Below, piece after piece: positions 25,731-35,987 of a DNA stretch of 64,000 nucleotides. Where the stretch lies: assembly GCF_030064065.1 (NCBI RefSeq), contig NZ_CP125946.1:1612001-1676000 (forward strand), read 5' to 3'. The notes beneath the pieces were generated by a model. It saw only the letters and a program-made list of their open reading frames with translations, had not been told where the DNA came from and did no database searches. This stretch comes from Rothia sp. SD9660Na (lineage in GTDB: Bacteria > Actinomycetota > Actinomycetes > Actinomycetales > Micrococcaceae). How positions within the stretch are numbered: position 1 is the first letter of the stretch; each line of letters starts with the position of its first letter. The translations under genes and the position numbers were made by a program.

Positions 25731-27386
25731 TTAGGCGGGCATCACCAGTGAGAGCACGTAGACCCAGACACAGAGGACTACCACCAGGGCCAGCGAGTAC
25801 TTGATGGCTGCATTGGTGATCTTTGATTCCTGGCCAGACATATTCACCGATGCTGCCGCAATCGCGATGGACTGGGGCGAAACAACCTTTGCCGTCACAC
25901 CACCGGCGGTGTTAGCTGCAACCAGCAGGCCGGAGTTGGCGCCGATCTGGCTTGCGGTGGTGGACTGTAGGCCGGCAAAGAGGGTGTTGTTGTTGACCAC
26001 TGAGCCGGTGACGAAGACGCCAATCCAGCCGATGATGGGCGAGAAGAGCGGGAAGATGGAGCCGACAGCTGCCAGGGCCAGAGCCAGGGCGGAGGACATG
26101 CCACCGAAGTTCATGACGTTAGCAACGGCCATGACCAGGCAGATGAGCAGGATGGGCTGCCAGAGCTGCTTCCAGGCACCGCCGAGTTCTTCGAAGGCTG
26201 CCTTCCAGCTGATGTTGGAGATAGCGATGGTAATCAGAGCTGCAACCAGAATAGCAGTACCAGAGGCGCCGAGCATGTTCCAGTTCCACACGGCCTTCAT
26301 GGCGGTTTCTTCTGCCACGATGGGAGCAACCTGGGAAATCTGGCCATGCAGGGCGGGCATCTGGATAGGGATGGTGGTCCAGTTTAGAGCACCTGCTGCG
26401 CTGGTTTCGGTCTTAGCCTTGACCAGCCCCTTAATGAGGGGGGTCGACCAGAGCAGAATCATGATGGACAGGATGATGAAGGGGCTCCAGGCCTTGACGA
26501 CACCAGAGAAGGTGAAGCCGCTGGGGCTCTTCCCAAGTTCTTCGAGGGAGGGCGCGCCGGGTTCGCGGTAGATGTGGGCGGGCTGCCACTTCATCATAGT
26601 AACGGCCAGCAGGATCAGACCGAGCAAGTAGGGGATAATGTCTACCAGTTCGGGGCCGATGGCCAGCAGGACGCCTGCCTGGGCAGCGGAGACGATAACA
26701 CCCAGCCCCAGGGCGACCAGGCCGGTTTCTTTGAGGCCGCGGACGCCGTCCAGCATCATGACCAGCAGGACGGGAATGAAGATGGTGATAACCTGCAGCA
26801 CCCAGACCATCATGGAGTTCAGTTCAGCCTGGGGTACGCCGGAGACGGTGGAGCCGGTAAGGACGGGGATGCCGATAGCACCGTAGGCACCCGAGGCGAC
26901 GTTGGACACCAGGGCCAGCAGACAGGCCTTGACGGGTTCAAAACCCAGGGTAACCAGCAGGGCTGCACAGATAGCAATCGGAATGCCGAAGCCTGCGGCA
27001 CCTTCGATGAAGCCACCGAAGCAGAAAGCAATCAGGAGTACCTGGATGCGCTGGTCAGCTGAGATGCCGGAGACTGAGCTGCGGATTACCTCAAAGTTAC
27101 CGGCGCGGACGGTGATGCGGTAGAGCCAGACGGCCATGAGCACAATCCAGCCGATGGGCCACATGCCAGAGAGGAAGCCGTAGCCGATGGCTGAGAGGGA
27201 TGAGGCAAAGGGCATGCCGAATACGAGGACGGCCAGAGCAACTGCTGATGCCAGGGCTACCAGGGCTGCGTGGAGGCCTTTCATTTTGAGGGCGGTGAGC
27301 CCCAGGAGGAAGACGAAAATCGGCACTGCCGCTACGAGGGCTGAGAGTGCCTGGTTGTTCAGTGGGTCATAGACCTGCTGCCACAT
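25731..27386 (-). CDS. lldP: L-lactate permease (LctP/LldP family)
   Basis: 551 aa, with about 13-14 hydrophobic segments. The N-terminus MWQQVYDPLNNQALSALVAAVPI matches the family start, and GGFIEGAAGFGIPIAICAALLV and the VSPQSIAIAAA segment near the C-terminus are signatures. It imports lactate with protons. The ATG at 27386 is chosen since it follows AAGGAA at a proper distance and gives the family N-terminus; two longer in-frame starts have no ribosome site. No lactate dehydrogenase gene is adjacent. Confidence 0.93.
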   Translation of the reverse strand: MWQQVYDPLNNQALSALVAAVPIFVFLLGLTALKMKGLHAALVALASAVALAVLVFGMPFASSLSAIGYGFLSGMWPIGWIVLMAVWLYRITVRAGNFEVIRSSVSGISADQRIQVLLIAFCFGGFIEGAAGFGIPIAICAALLVTLGFEPVKACLLALVSNVASGAYGAIGIPVLTGSTVSGVPQAELNSMMVWVLQVITIFIPVLLVMMLDGVRGLKETGLVALGLGVIVSAAQAGVLLAIGPELVDIIPYLLGLILLAVTMMKWQPAHIYREPGAPSLEELGKSPSGFTFSGVVKAWSPFIILSIMILLWSTPLIKGLVKAKTETSAAGALNWTTIPIQMPALHGQISQVAPIVAEETAMKAVWNWNMLGASGTAILVAALITIAISNISWKAAFEELGGAWKQLWQPILLICLVMAVANVMNFGGMSSALALALAAVGSIFPLFSPIIGWIGVFVTGSVVNNNTLFAGLQSTTASQIGANSGLLVAANTAGGVTAKVVSPQSIAIAAASVNMSGQESKITNAAIKYSLALVVVLCVWVYVLSLVMPA

Positions 27387-27892
27387 GAGTATGGGTTCCT
27401 TAGCTGCGGAGGTTTGTTCCATGGTTGGTTTTGTGTGCTGTTTGCACTTTCCTACCTCCCAAATTACCACTAATTCACACACAAAACTGACAAAAACCGA
27501 CTCACCGCGGGGGGATCTGTGAAGGTAAAAAATGACCCAAGTGAGCCTGTCTACCCCACGAACCTCAAAGGAGGTCAAAAAATCCTCAAACCACCTAGTG
27601 GAAGCGATGTTTTCTCAGGGCGGTAACATGTGCCAACCCAGTTAGAAACACCCTAACCCTTACACCGTGGACTTGCTTACATCATCAGTAAATTCACCCC
27701 TCACTAGATGACAGGGTAGCAAACCCCACAGATTCACACACCTCGAACACTGGTGGGCAAAAATTAACCACCCTGCCACTTAACTTTCAACCGAGGACTT
27801 TAAATTTTGAGTAGGTGGGTGCCTAGAATAGTGTGATGCGGCCATGAGCCATATCACCACACATCTACTAAAATTGCTCCCCAAGGATTCTC
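27387..27892. promoter_or_regulatory. Divergent intergenic region lldP / nuclease gene
   Basis: 506 bp with no credible gene. It must hold both promoters. A small dyad AATTA-CCAC-TAATT (27462-27475) lies 76 bp before the lldP start and could be an operator. A possible nuclease promoter is TTGAGT (27807-27812) with TAGTGT (27829-27834), spacing 16. The middle part is AT-rich and shows no other clear structure. Confidence 0.4.
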
Positions 27893-30349
27893 ATGCTTGA
27901 TTTCCCACGCCTTTCCCACCATCGTGCGGCATTTGCCCTTCTTACCTCTACCGCTACCCTTGCGCCTCTCATGACGGCCCTGCCTGCTCAGGCAGCCGAA
28001 CTAACCCCCATTGCTGCTATTCAGGGTACCGGCTCAACAAGCCCCCTAGCCGGTCAAAGCGTCACCACCCGCGGTGTCGTCACAGCTGTCTATGCAGAAG
28101 GTGGTCTGCGCGGCTACTATCTACAGACCGAGGGCACCGGGGCGGAGAGTCGCACCCCCGGTGCTTCTGACGGCATCTTCGTCTACTCCCCCAGCACCGT
28201 GGCCCAGGTTGCTCAGGGGGAGCTCGTTGAAGTGACCGGTGCGGTTTCTGAGTACAACGGCCAAACCCAGATTACGGTTTCCCGCACGGCTGACCTCACC
28301 GTCCTTGCTGCCCCCTTTACCCCTGTCACCCCGGTGACCGGCCAGCTACCTGAGGGTGACGAGGCCCGTGAAGCCCTCGAAGGTATGCTTCTACAGCCCA
28401 CCGGTGATATCACCGTCACCGATAACTACAATACCAACCGCTACGGTGAGGTGGGTCTTGTCAACGGCACCCAGGCTCTGCGCACCGCCACCGATGTGGT
28501 GGCCCCCGGCGCAGCAGCCCTCGCCTATGAGGCCGAGAACGCGGCTAAGGTAGTCCTGCTTGATGACGGCGCGACCGTAGATTACACCCGTGCAGGCACC
28601 GGCACACCGCTGCCCTATATCTCCACCAGCAACCCTCTGCGCGTCGGAGCTGCCGTCAGCTTCAACAACTCGGTTGTCCTGGGCTACTCTTTCAACGCCT
28701 GGCGTCTGCAGCCCACCGCTCCAGTCAACGGCGTAACCGACCCCACTGCTCTACCGGCGTCCTGGTCCAACACCCGCACAGCGGCCCCTGATGTAGCCAG
28801 CGAGCACAGTATCTCTAGCTTCAACGTCCTCAACTACTTCACCACCGTGGGAGACACCGTCGCAGGCTGCAAGTTCTACACCGACCGCGAGAAAAACCCC
28901 ATCACCGTCAGCGGCAACTGCGCGGTTCGAGGAGCCGCAACCCTAGCTAGCTTCGAGCGCCAGCAATCCAAGATTATACAGGCTATCAACAAGATCGATA
29001 CCTCTGTGCTCTCTCTGGAAGAAATCGAGAACACTCTCGCCACCGGTCACGATAACCGGGATATCGCCCTCAATAAGCTGGTTGAAGAGCTCAATAAGGA
29101 CGCCGGCTACGAAAAGTGGGCGGCTGTTGCTTCCCCCAGCGCTCTGCCTGCCAGCGAGGACGTCATTCGCACCGCCTTCATCTACCAGCCCGCTGAGGTC
29201 AAACCTGTTGGTGAGTCAGCGATACTCGACGATGCAGCCTTCTCTAACGCCCGCCAGCCCCTGGCCCAGGCTTTTGCTCCGGCAGATGCAGCAGCAACCA
29301 GCGGTGACGATGTCTTTGTAGCTGTTGTGAACCACTTCAAGTCCAAAGGATCCGGTAGCGGGGCCGACGCTGACCAGAATGACGGCCAGGGTAGCTCCAA
29401 CGCTTCACGCGTCGCCCAAGCCACCGCCCTGGTGAACTTCGCTGCGACCCAGGGTGAACGACACAGCACCGACAACATCATGCTCTTAGGTGACTTCAAC
29501 TCGTATACCCAGGAGGACCCCATGCAGGTGCTTTATTCCGCCGGTTACACCAACCTGGGTGAGAAGTACGACGCAGGCCACACCTACCTGTACGGTGGCC
29601 GCGCTGGCTCGCTCGATCATATTTTGGCGTCCCCTGCCTTGGCAGAAAAGGTAGAGAGTGCTCAGGTCTGGAACATCAACTCAGTTGAGTCTGTAGCGCT
29701 TGAATACAGCCGTTACAACAGCAACATCACCGACTTCTACGAGGCTAACGAGTTCCGCTCATCAGACCACGACCCTCTGCTGGTCGGTATGAACCTGTCT
29801 CCCGAGCCGATTTCTTTTGTTGATGTTACCGAAGCCGATATTTTCTACCGTGAAATCATGTGGCTGGCTCAGCAGCGCATCACGACCGGCTGGGCAGACG
29901 GCACCTTCCGCCCCTACGACCACGTTGACCGCGGAGCTACAGCAGCTTTCTTCTACCGTCTAGCGGGCTCCCCCGCCTTTGAGGCCCCCGAGACCCCCTC
30001 TTTCAAGGACGTAGACCAGACCCACCCCTTCTACAAGGAAATTGAGTGGCTCAAGGCTGAGGGTATTACCACGGGCTGGGGCGACGGTACCTTCCGCCCC
30101 TTCGAACCCATTAAGCGCGACGCTATGGCTGCCTTCTTCTACCGCTACGCGGGTGAGCCCTACTATGTAGCGCCTAAGGGGTCACAGTTTGTGGATGTTC
30201 CCGAGAGTACCATTTTCTACCGTGAAATTATGTGGCTGCGTTCTCGCGGTATCACCACGGGCTGGGGCGACGGTACCTTCCGTCCCTACGAGCCTATTAA
30301 GCGCGATGCCATGGCCGCGTTTATCTACCGCTACGCTCACAACAATTAG
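27893..30349 (+). CDS. Secreted ExeM/NucH-type nuclease with three C-terminal SLH-like repeats
   Basis: 818 aa. A Sec signal peptide (about 1-34, ending ALPAQA) is followed by an OB-like domain (VTTRGVVTAVY...GIFVYS), then an endonuclease/exonuclease/phosphatase domain (about 300-640) with FNVLNYF, SLEEIEN, NHFKSKGSGSGADADQ, LLGDFNSY and RSSDHDPLLVG, the pattern of ExeM/NucH extracellular nucleases. The C-terminus (about 645-818) has three repeats of the type FxDVxxxxxFYxEIxWLxxxxITTGWxDGTFRP...AAFFYRxAG, SLH-like modules that could anchor it to the cell wall. It may degrade extracellular DNA for nutrients or biofilm control. Confidence 0.88.
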   Translation: MLDFPRLSHHRAAFALLTSTATLAPLMTALPAQAAELTPIAAIQGTGSTSPLAGQSVTTRGVVTAVYAEGGLRGYYLQTEGTGAESRTPGASDGIFVYSPSTVAQVAQGELVEVTGAVSEYNGQTQITVSRTADLTVLAAPFTPVTPVTGQLPEGDEAREALEGMLLQPTGDITVTDNYNTNRYGEVGLVNGTQALRTATDVVAPGAAALAYEAENAAKVVLLDDGATVDYTRAGTGTPLPYISTSNPLRVGAAVSFNNSVVLGYSFNAWRLQPTAPVNGVTDPTALPASWSNTRTAAPDVASEHSISSFNVLNYFTTVGDTVAGCKFYTDREKNPITVSGNCAVRGAATLASFERQQSKIIQAINKIDTSVLSLEEIENTLATGHDNRDIALNKLVEELNKDAGYEKWAAVASPSALPASEDVIRTAFIYQPAEVKPVGESAILDDAAFSNARQPLAQAFAPADAAATSGDDVFVAVVNHFKSKGSGSGADADQNDGQGSSNASRVAQATALVNFAATQGERHSTDNIMLLGDFNSYTQEDPMQVLYSAGYTNLGEKYDAGHTYLYGGRAGSLDHILASPALAEKVESAQVWNINSVESVALEYSRYNSNITDFYEANEFRSSDHDPLLVGMNLSPEPISFVDVTEADIFYREIMWLAQQRITTGWADGTFRPYDHVDRGATAAFFYRLAGSPAFEAPETPSFKDVDQTHPFYKEIEWLKAEGITTGWGDGTFRPFEPIKRDAMAAFFYRYAGEPYYVAPKGSQFVDVPESTIFYREIMWLRSRGITTGWGDGTFRPYEPIKRDAMAAFIYRYAHNN

Positions 30350-30394
30350 CAGTTGCCTTACACCTGCCTGTGAGTGCTGCTAGATAGCAGTACG

Positions 30395-30427
30395 ACCGCC
30401 CGCTCCGACTACTTCGGGGCAGGCGGT
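30395..30427. terminator. Terminator after the nuclease gene
   Basis: ACCGCC...GGCGGT with an inner TCCGA/TTCGG-type pairing, then TTCTTTAT on the plus strand. It separates the nuclease gene from the convergent AbiEi-like gene. Confidence 0.7.
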
Positions 30428-30430
30428 TCT

Positions 30431-30892
30431 TTATAGTTTGATGCGGTAGCGCTGTGTGCTCGGTTTCTCTGCTAAATCGGTGAGGGTTCTCTCCAGGCTG
30501 GTGATGCGGATGCCCGGGGCGAGCACGGTGGTATCGGTAGGCAGATGCAGCTCCCCGTGGTGCACGGTGTAGTCTTTGGCGCGGGTACGGTGGTAGCAGT
30601 AGACGTGTACAGTCTCGGGCAGGCTTTCTAGGGGCAACCCGTGGAGCAGGGCGGCTGTCTGGTGGGAGAAGATAATTCCGGGGTAGGACGCCGCCAGGGC
30701 CAGTACCCGGGCAAGATAGACTTCTTCCGGCGTGAGACTATCCCAGTCGGTGCGGTGCAGGTAGAAACCGCGTGCTACCCGCCGGTAGAGCCCCCGCGCT
30801 ATTGCGGCCTCAAGCTGGTAACGGTTAGGGTAGCGGGCGGCGAGCTGCTGGCAGGTGAGCAGTTTCTGGTTGAGTTCTTCTAGCTGAGTCAT
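30431..30892 (-). CDS. Short AbiEi-antitoxin-like protein, probably truncated
   Basis: 153 aa. An N-terminal winged-helix-like segment (LLTCQQLAARYPNRYQLEAAIARGLYRRVARGFYLH, about 11-46) and ALAASYPGIIFSHQTAALLHGLPL resemble the AbiEi family antitoxin fold seen in many actinobacterial proteins that continue with a DUF559/Vsr-like nuclease domain. Those relatives are about 280-320 aa; this one stops after LTDLAEKPSTQRYRIKL, so the C-terminal domain appears to be missing. No AbiEii toxin partner is adjacent. It lies beside a tRNA-Pro gene. Confidence 0.6.
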   Translation of the reverse strand: MTQLEELNQKLLTCQQLAARYPNRYQLEAAIARGLYRRVARGFYLHRTDWDSLTPEEVYLARVLALAASYPGIIFSHQTAALLHGLPLESLPETVHVYCYHRTRAKDYTVHHGELHLPTDTTVLAPGIRITSLERTLTDLAEKPSTQRYRIKL

Positions 30893-31106
30893 GCCACTAG
30901 GCTAGAAAAACCGGGGCTGACCAGTACAGGCAGGGGTGCCCTGTGGATAACCCTGTAACCGCACCTACCCCGTATTTTCCAGGAAAACCCGGGGTGCGGG
31001 CGTCCGCACCTCCCCGAAAACGGTGGAGCCGTGACGCGACTATGACGCCCGGTAAGCGATATCCACAGGGCAGCTTCACCAGCTAGCCCCGCTCTTCAGG
31101 CAACAA

Positions 31107-31148
31107 AAAGCTCCGGCCACTAGGTTTTACCCTAGTGGCCGGAGCTTT
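31107..31148 (-). terminator. Terminator of tRNA-Pro
   Basis: An 18-bp perfect stem (31107-31124 with 31131-31148), then TTTTTGTTG on the minus strand, directly 3' of the tRNA. Confidence 0.9.
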
Positions 31149-31153
31149 ATCTG

Positions 31154-31227
<74 letters not shown>

Positions 31228-31364
31228 ATTGTCTCTCGTGAACTTTACCGTTCCCTTGAGCACTCGTACAACTATACACACCTCTTTGAGAGAGTGCAAA
31301 ATCGAAAACCGGGTTTTTGGGGCTTTTTTGGAGCGTTTTAGGTCACACTTCAAATAGGCCGGTG

Positions 31365-32942
31365 TTAGCGGCGTCCGCCCTTACCTGACTTACCGCTCTG
31401 GCGCTCCCCCAGGCTGCGGCGCTCACGCACGCGCATGGTGATGTCGATGGGGGTGCCGGTGAAGTCGAAGGTTTCACGCAGACGACGAGCGATGAAGCGG
31501 CGGTAGCCGGGATCGAGGAAGCCAGTGGTGAAGAGAACGAACTTGGGCGGGCGGGAGGACACCTGGGTGCCGAAGAGGATACGGGGCTGCTTACCGCCAC
31601 GCAGGGGGTGGGGGTGAGCTGCCACGATTTCGCCCAGGAAGGCGTTCAAGCGGCCTGTGGGGATGCGGGAGTCCCAGGAGTCCAGGGAGTGCTCCAGGGC
31701 AGGAACCAGCTTGTCCTTGTGCCAGCCGGTCTTTGCTGAGATGTTGACGCGAGGTGCCCACTTCACGTGGGCCAGGTCGCGCTCAATTTCGCGTTCGAGC
31801 ATTTCGCGGCGGTCTTCATCGAGGGTGTCCCATTTGTTGAAGGCCAGCACCATAGCGCGGCCGGCGTCCACAGCCATCTGCACAATGCGGACGTCCTGCT
31901 CGCTCAGGGGCTCAGAAACATCCAGGAGCACTACGGCTACCTCGGCGCGTTCGATAGCGGTCTGGGTACGCAGGGAGGCGTAGAAGTCTGCACCCTTGGC
32001 CATGTGCTGGCGGCGGCGGATACCTGCGGTATCGACGAAACGCCAGGGGCGGCCACCCAGTTCAACGATTTCATCCACGGGGTCACGGGTGGTGCCTGCC
32101 AGGTCGTTGACCACGGCACGCTCTTCACCGGCCAACTTGTTGAGTAGGGAGGACTTACCGACGTTGGGGCGGCCGATCAGGGCAATACGACGGGGGCCGC
32201 CCAGGGCCTCGGGCTCGGCGTACTGGGAGTGCTCGGGCAGCACCTCCATCATGGCGTCGAGCATATCGGCCAGACCGCGCCCATGCAGGCCAGAGACCGG
32301 GTAGGGCTGGCCCATACCCAGTGACCAGAGGGCGTGGACTTCGGGTTCCTGGTGGCTATCGTCAATCTTGTTGGCAATCAGCAGGATGGGCTTGTCGACG
32401 CGGCGGAGCATACGCACAATCGCTTCATCGGTGGCTGAAATGCCAACCATGGCATCTACCACGAGCAGGACGACGTCGGCGTGGGCAACAGCGATTTCGG
32501 CCTGAGCCGCAACCTGCGCGTCAATGCCCTTGGCGTCTGCTTCCCAGCCGCCGGTGTCGACCAGGGTGAAGTCCTTGCCGTTGTGTTCGGCCTTGTAGGA
32601 GACACGGTCGCGGGTGACGCCGGGCTTGTCTTCAACCACGGCTTCGCGGCGGCCAAGGATTCGGTTGATGATGGTGGACTTACCGACGTTAGGGCGGCCC
32701 ACAATGGCGACAACGGGGTCAGCTTCCTGGTTGTCGTCTTCGTCAATGTCGAAGCCCCAGGAGCCCAGTAGGGCGCGGTCTTCTTCGTCCAGGTCGTAGT
32801 CTTCCAGGCCAGCGAGCAGAGCTTCTGCGCGCTGGTTGGCGGTTTCGTCGTCAATTTCGGCCAGGCGGTCCGATACGTCATCGTCGCCGCCGCCGAGGAA
32901 CTTGACCTCGTAGTCGTCGTGGGGGGTGAGTTCGTCGCTCAT
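31365..32942 (-). CDS. der: Ribosome-assembly GTPase Der (EngA)
   Basis: 525 aa with two G domains in tandem: the first P-loop is GRPNVGKST (82-90) and the second GRPNVGKSS (about residue 258), each with its NKID/NKWD motif, then the KH-like C-terminal domain. Der acts in 50S subunit maturation. An acidic N-terminal extension of about 75 residues, rich in Asp and Glu, precedes the first G domain, as in other actinobacterial Der proteins. An AGGAGG ribosome site precedes the ATG. Last gene of the parA-to-der series. Confidence 0.97.
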   Translation of the reverse strand: MSDELTPHDDYEVKFLGGGDDDVSDRLAEIDDETANQRAEALLAGLEDYDLDEEDRALLGSWGFDIDEDDNQEADPVVAIVGRPNVGKSTIINRILGRREAVVEDKPGVTRDRVSYKAEHNGKDFTLVDTGGWEADAKGIDAQVAAQAEIAVAHADVVLLVVDAMVGISATDEAIVRMLRRVDKPILLIANKIDDSHQEPEVHALWSLGMGQPYPVSGLHGRGLADMLDAMMEVLPEHSQYAEPEALGGPRRIALIGRPNVGKSSLLNKLAGEERAVVNDLAGTTRDPVDEIVELGGRPWRFVDTAGIRRRQHMAKGADFYASLRTQTAIERAEVAVVLLDVSEPLSEQDVRIVQMAVDAGRAMVLAFNKWDTLDEDRREMLEREIERDLAHVKWAPRVNISAKTGWHKDKLVPALEHSLDSWDSRIPTGRLNAFLGEIVAAHPHPLRGGKQPRILFGTQVSSRPPKFVLFTTGFLDPGYRRFIARRLRETFDFTGTPIDITMRVRERRSLGERQSGKSGKGGRR

Positions 32943-33038
32943 GGGCGATACCTCCTGTGGTGGTTTCCGGCGGGTGCCGGTGCGTTGGTAGATAAGTTTA
33001 GTTCACGGTGGGGCGGACGCCTGCACGCCGCCCGGTCA

Positions 33039-33710
33039 CTAGCGCTTGAGTTGGCCTTCGACGGCTTCGATGACCGCTGCGATGGTTTCTTCGAAGTTGA
33101 GTTCTGATGAGTCAACGAGGGCTACGCCTTCGGCGGCTTCGGTGAAGCTGGTGACCTTGGAGTCTTTGGCGTCGCGGGCTGAGACCTGGGCTGCGAGCTG
33201 CTCGGAGTTCTGGGTGCCGCCTAGCTGTAGGCCGCGGCGGGCTAGGCGCACTTCTTCGCTGGCGGTGAGCAGGACGCGGGCGTCAGCGTCGGGGGCAACG
33301 ACGGTGGTAATGTCGCGGCCTTCTGCCACTATGCCGGCCTTAGCGCGGGCGATGAAGTCCCGCTGCAGGTCGATCAGGATCTGACGGACGTCCATATTCG
33401 AGGCAACAACAGAAACAGCCTCAGAGATGCGGGGTTCGCGGATAGCCTCGCGCACGTCTACTCCCCCGACCTCGATGATCTCTTCGTCGGGGCTGGTGCC
33501 CTGCACGTAGGGGAAGCTGCGGGCGGCAGCAACCAAGGCTGCGGCGTCCTCGGTGTTGACCTGAGTATCCAGGCAGTACCAGGTCAGGGCACGGTACATA
33601 GCGCCGGTGTCCAGGTATTCGAGCCCGTAGTGGCGAGCCACGGCCTTAGAGACCGAGGACTTGCCGGAGCCAGAAGGGCCGTCAATGGCGATCACGAGCT
33701 TGTCAGACAT
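33039..33710 (-). CDS. cmk: Cytidylate kinase
   Basis: 223 aa. The P-loop IDGPSGSGKSSVSKAVA is at 9-25, and AEGRDITTVVAPDADARVLLTAS holds the CMP-binding and lid residues. It phosphorylates CMP/dCMP. It starts 11 nt after the tyrA stop and precedes der, the conserved actinobacterial order. Confidence 0.97.
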   Translation of the reverse strand: MSDKLVIAIDGPSGSGKSSVSKAVARHYGLEYLDTGAMYRALTWYCLDTQVNTEDAAALVAAARSFPYVQGTSPDEEIIEVGGVDVREAIREPRISEAVSVVASNMDVRQILIDLQRDFIARAKAGIVAEGRDITTVVAPDADARVLLTASEEVRLARRGLQLGGTQNSEQLAAQVSARDAKDSKVTSFTEAAEGVALVDSSELNFEETIAAVIEAVEGQLKR

Positions 33711-33721
33711 AGTTTTCTTCC

Positions 33722-34876
33722 TTACTTGACGACCTTCCAGCCGCGGCTGGTGAGGTCTTCGATGAGTTTTTCGTGTTCATTGGGGTTGACCGAAATTTCG
33801 GCCATGCCGACCTGGGCACCGGGTGAGTGTTCCAGGCGCAGGTCCTCCAGGTTGACGCCCAGTTCGCCGATTTCAACCAGTAGGCGGGCCAGGGTGCCGG
33901 GGGTGTCGTCCACCAGCACGGTCAGCTGGGCAAAGGCGGAGGGGGAGCCGCCGTGCTTGCCTGGTATGCGGGCCACACCCGAGTTACCCTCGCTCATGAG
34001 CTGGGCGATATCGAGGCGGGCACCGGTAGCGGTGGGGGCTTCCAGGGTGCTGATCAGGCGCTCTAGGTCTTCGCGCACCCCGTAAAGGGTCTGTACCACG
34101 GGCTCCGCGTTAGCCGAAAGAATCTGCACCCACAGTCCGGGGTCCGATGCCGCGATCCGGGTAGTGTCACGTAGCCCCTGCCCGGCCAGCCCCAGGGCGT
34201 AGAGGGGGGTATCCTGCAGGCGGGAGGCCAGCAGGGAGCTCATCACCTGGGGCACGTGCGAGATCAAGGCAACGGTGCGGTCGTGCTCTTCCACATCCAT
34301 ATGGGTGATGGTTGAGCCTAGTTCGGTGGCTAGCTGTTGGGCTACCTTGACCAGTTCGGGGCGCACCATCTCGTGGTCGCAGAGCACCCAGGGGCGGGCT
34401 GAGAAGAGCTCACCGCGGGCAGCCACGGGGCCCGATTTTTCGCGCCCGGCCATGGGGTGGGTGCCCAGGTAGCGGCTCACATCGGCCCTTGCTTCCCGCA
34501 CCGCGCTCAAAATCTCCGACTTCACCGAAGCTATGTCGATGACAAAGGACGCCGGGTAGTCGGCGAGCGCGCGCGCCACCAGGTCGGCGGTGACGTCCGG
34601 GGGTGCCGCAACGACGACCAGCTGAGGGGTAAGTTCCAGCTGGGTGGAGGCGCCCTGCCCTGTTTTCCCTTGCCACTCGTTGGCTAGGGCCCGCAGGGAG
34701 GTGCCGGCGCCGATGTCTTCGGCGACGGCTTCGGTGGTGGGCGAGATATCGGAGATGTAGACCGTGTAGCCGCGGTGGCTCAGGCCCAGCCCGATGGAGG
34801 CACCCAGCAGGCCCGCGCCAATCACCAGGACGGGGCCGTGCAGGTGGGAGTCGAAGACGGTGGGTGAACCGCTCAT
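33722..34876 (-). CDS. tyrA: Prephenate dehydrogenase with C-terminal ACT domain
   Basis: 384 aa. The NAD-binding GxGxxG is GAGLLGASIG (about 20-29); GTHPMAGREKSGP contains the catalytic-site His; the helical dimerisation domain follows. The C-terminal part (about 310-384: LTVLVDDTPGTLARLLVEIGELGVNLEDL) is an ACT domain, suggesting feedback by tyrosine. It makes 4-hydroxyphenylpyruvate for tyrosine. Its start codon overlaps the rluB stop by one base. Confidence 0.92.
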   Translation of the reverse strand: MSGSPTVFDSHLHGPVLVIGAGLLGASIGLGLSHRGYTVYISDISPTTEAVAEDIGAGTSLRALANEWQGKTGQGASTQLELTPQLVVVAAPPDVTADLVARALADYPASFVIDIASVKSEILSAVREARADVSRYLGTHPMAGREKSGPVAARGELFSARPWVLCDHEMVRPELVKVAQQLATELGSTITHMDVEEHDRTVALISHVPQVMSSLLASRLQDTPLYALGLAGQGLRDTTRIAASDPGLWVQILSANAEPVVQTLYGVREDLERLISTLEAPTATGARLDIAQLMSEGNSGVARIPGKHGGSPSAFAQLTVLVDDTPGTLARLLVEIGELGVNLEDLRLEHSPGAQVGMAEISVNPNEHEKLIEDLTSRGWKVVK

Positions 34877-35970
34877 TACATGCCTACCGAGGCCAGCAGC
34901 TTACCGATTTCGACTTTGGAAAGATTGCGGACGGTGCCCTGCTTCTGGGAGCCGATGTGGATGGGGCCCATTTCGACGCGTACGAGCTTCTCGACGGGGT
35001 AGCCGACGTGTTCGAACATGCGGCGGATGATGCGGTTCTTGCCGGAGTGGATGGTGACCTCAACGAGTACGTGGCCGGGGGTTGAGTCAACCAGCTTGAA
35101 CTCGTCAACGCGGGTGACACCGTCCTCCAGGCGCAGGCCCTTCTTCATGGCTGCACCAATACCGGGTTCCATGGGGCCGGGTACCTGCACCAGGTAAGTC
35201 TTGGGCACCTCGTAGGAGGGGTGGGTCAGGCGGTTGGCCAGCTCGCCGTCATTGGTCAGCAGGAGCAGACCTTCAGTTTCAACGTCCAGGCGGCCCACGT
35301 GGAAGACGCGTTCGGTCATGGATGAGCGCAGGAAGTTGGAGATGTTGGGGCGGCCGTCGGGGTCGTCCATGGCTGAGATGACACCGGCGGGCTTGTTGAG
35401 CACCATGTAGACCAGCTTGTCGTTGGTCTGGATGGTCATGCCGTCGACCTGGATGGTGACCTGGTCGGGGTTAACGCGTACGCCCAGTTCGGTCACGAGG
35501 GTGTCGTTGACGGTCACGCGGCCCTCTTCAATCATTTCTTCGCAGACGCGGCGGGAGGCCACACCGGCGGATGCCATAATCTTCTGCAGGCGGACGCCCT
35601 CGTGGTCGTAGAAGGGGTAGTGGTCGACGGGTGCGTTCTTGGGGCGGCGCGGACGGTGGGGGCCAAAGTTCTTGGAGCCGCGGTTAGCGGGGCGGAACTC
35701 GCCCATTTCCTTAGCGAAGGGCTGCCCTGAGCGGAACTTGGGGCCCTTACCGGTACCGGCCTTGCGGGGGCCGCCGGGGGTTCCGGGCTTAGCGCCCTTG
35801 TTGCCCTTAAATCCGCCCTTGGATGCGCCGGACTTACCGGCACCGCCAAAGCTCTTACCACTGCGTCCTGCAGAGCCGTTGCCGGTTGCGCCGCGGTATT
35901 CGTTGTTCTTGCCGAAGCCGCGGCCTGCGCCGCCGCGTCCGTGGTTTCCGCTTCGTCCTTGTGCTGCCAT
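34876..35970 (-). CDS. rluB: Ribosomal large-subunit pseudouridine synthase, RluB/RsuA family
   Basis: 364 aa. The first about 110 residues are a basic, Gly/Lys/Arg-rich disordered tail, common in high-GC Gram-positives. An S4 RNA-binding domain (about 126-170, VRLQKIMASAGVASRRVCEEMI) precedes the catalytic domain with the active-site Asp in GRLDVETEGLLLLTNDG (Asp229). Probable substrate is 23S rRNA near the peptidyl-transferase centre. It lies between scpB and tyrA in a tightly packed set. Confidence 0.92.
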   Translation of the reverse strand: MAAQGRSGNHGRGGAGRGFGKNNEYRGATGNGSAGRSGKSFGGAGKSGASKGGFKGNKGAKPGTPGGPRKAGTGKGPKFRSGQPFAKEMGEFRPANRGSKNFGPHRPRRPKNAPVDHYPFYDHEGVRLQKIMASAGVASRRVCEEMIEEGRVTVNDTLVTELGVRVNPDQVTIQVDGMTIQTNDKLVYMVLNKPAGVISAMDDPDGRPNISNFLRSSMTERVFHVGRLDVETEGLLLLTNDGELANRLTHPSYEVPKTYLVQVPGPMEPGIGAAMKKGLRLEDGVTRVDEFKLVDSTPGHVLVEVTIHSGKNRIIRRMFEHVGYPVEKLVRVEMGPIHIGSQKQGTVRNLSKVEIGKLLASVGM

Positions 35971-35987
35971 GATGGTCTCGCTTTCTT

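Noticed and set aside
29809..30340. DNA repeat in the nuclease gene as a possible recombination hotspot
   Set aside because: The repetition is explained by the three SLH-like protein modules; the nucleotide copies have diverged.
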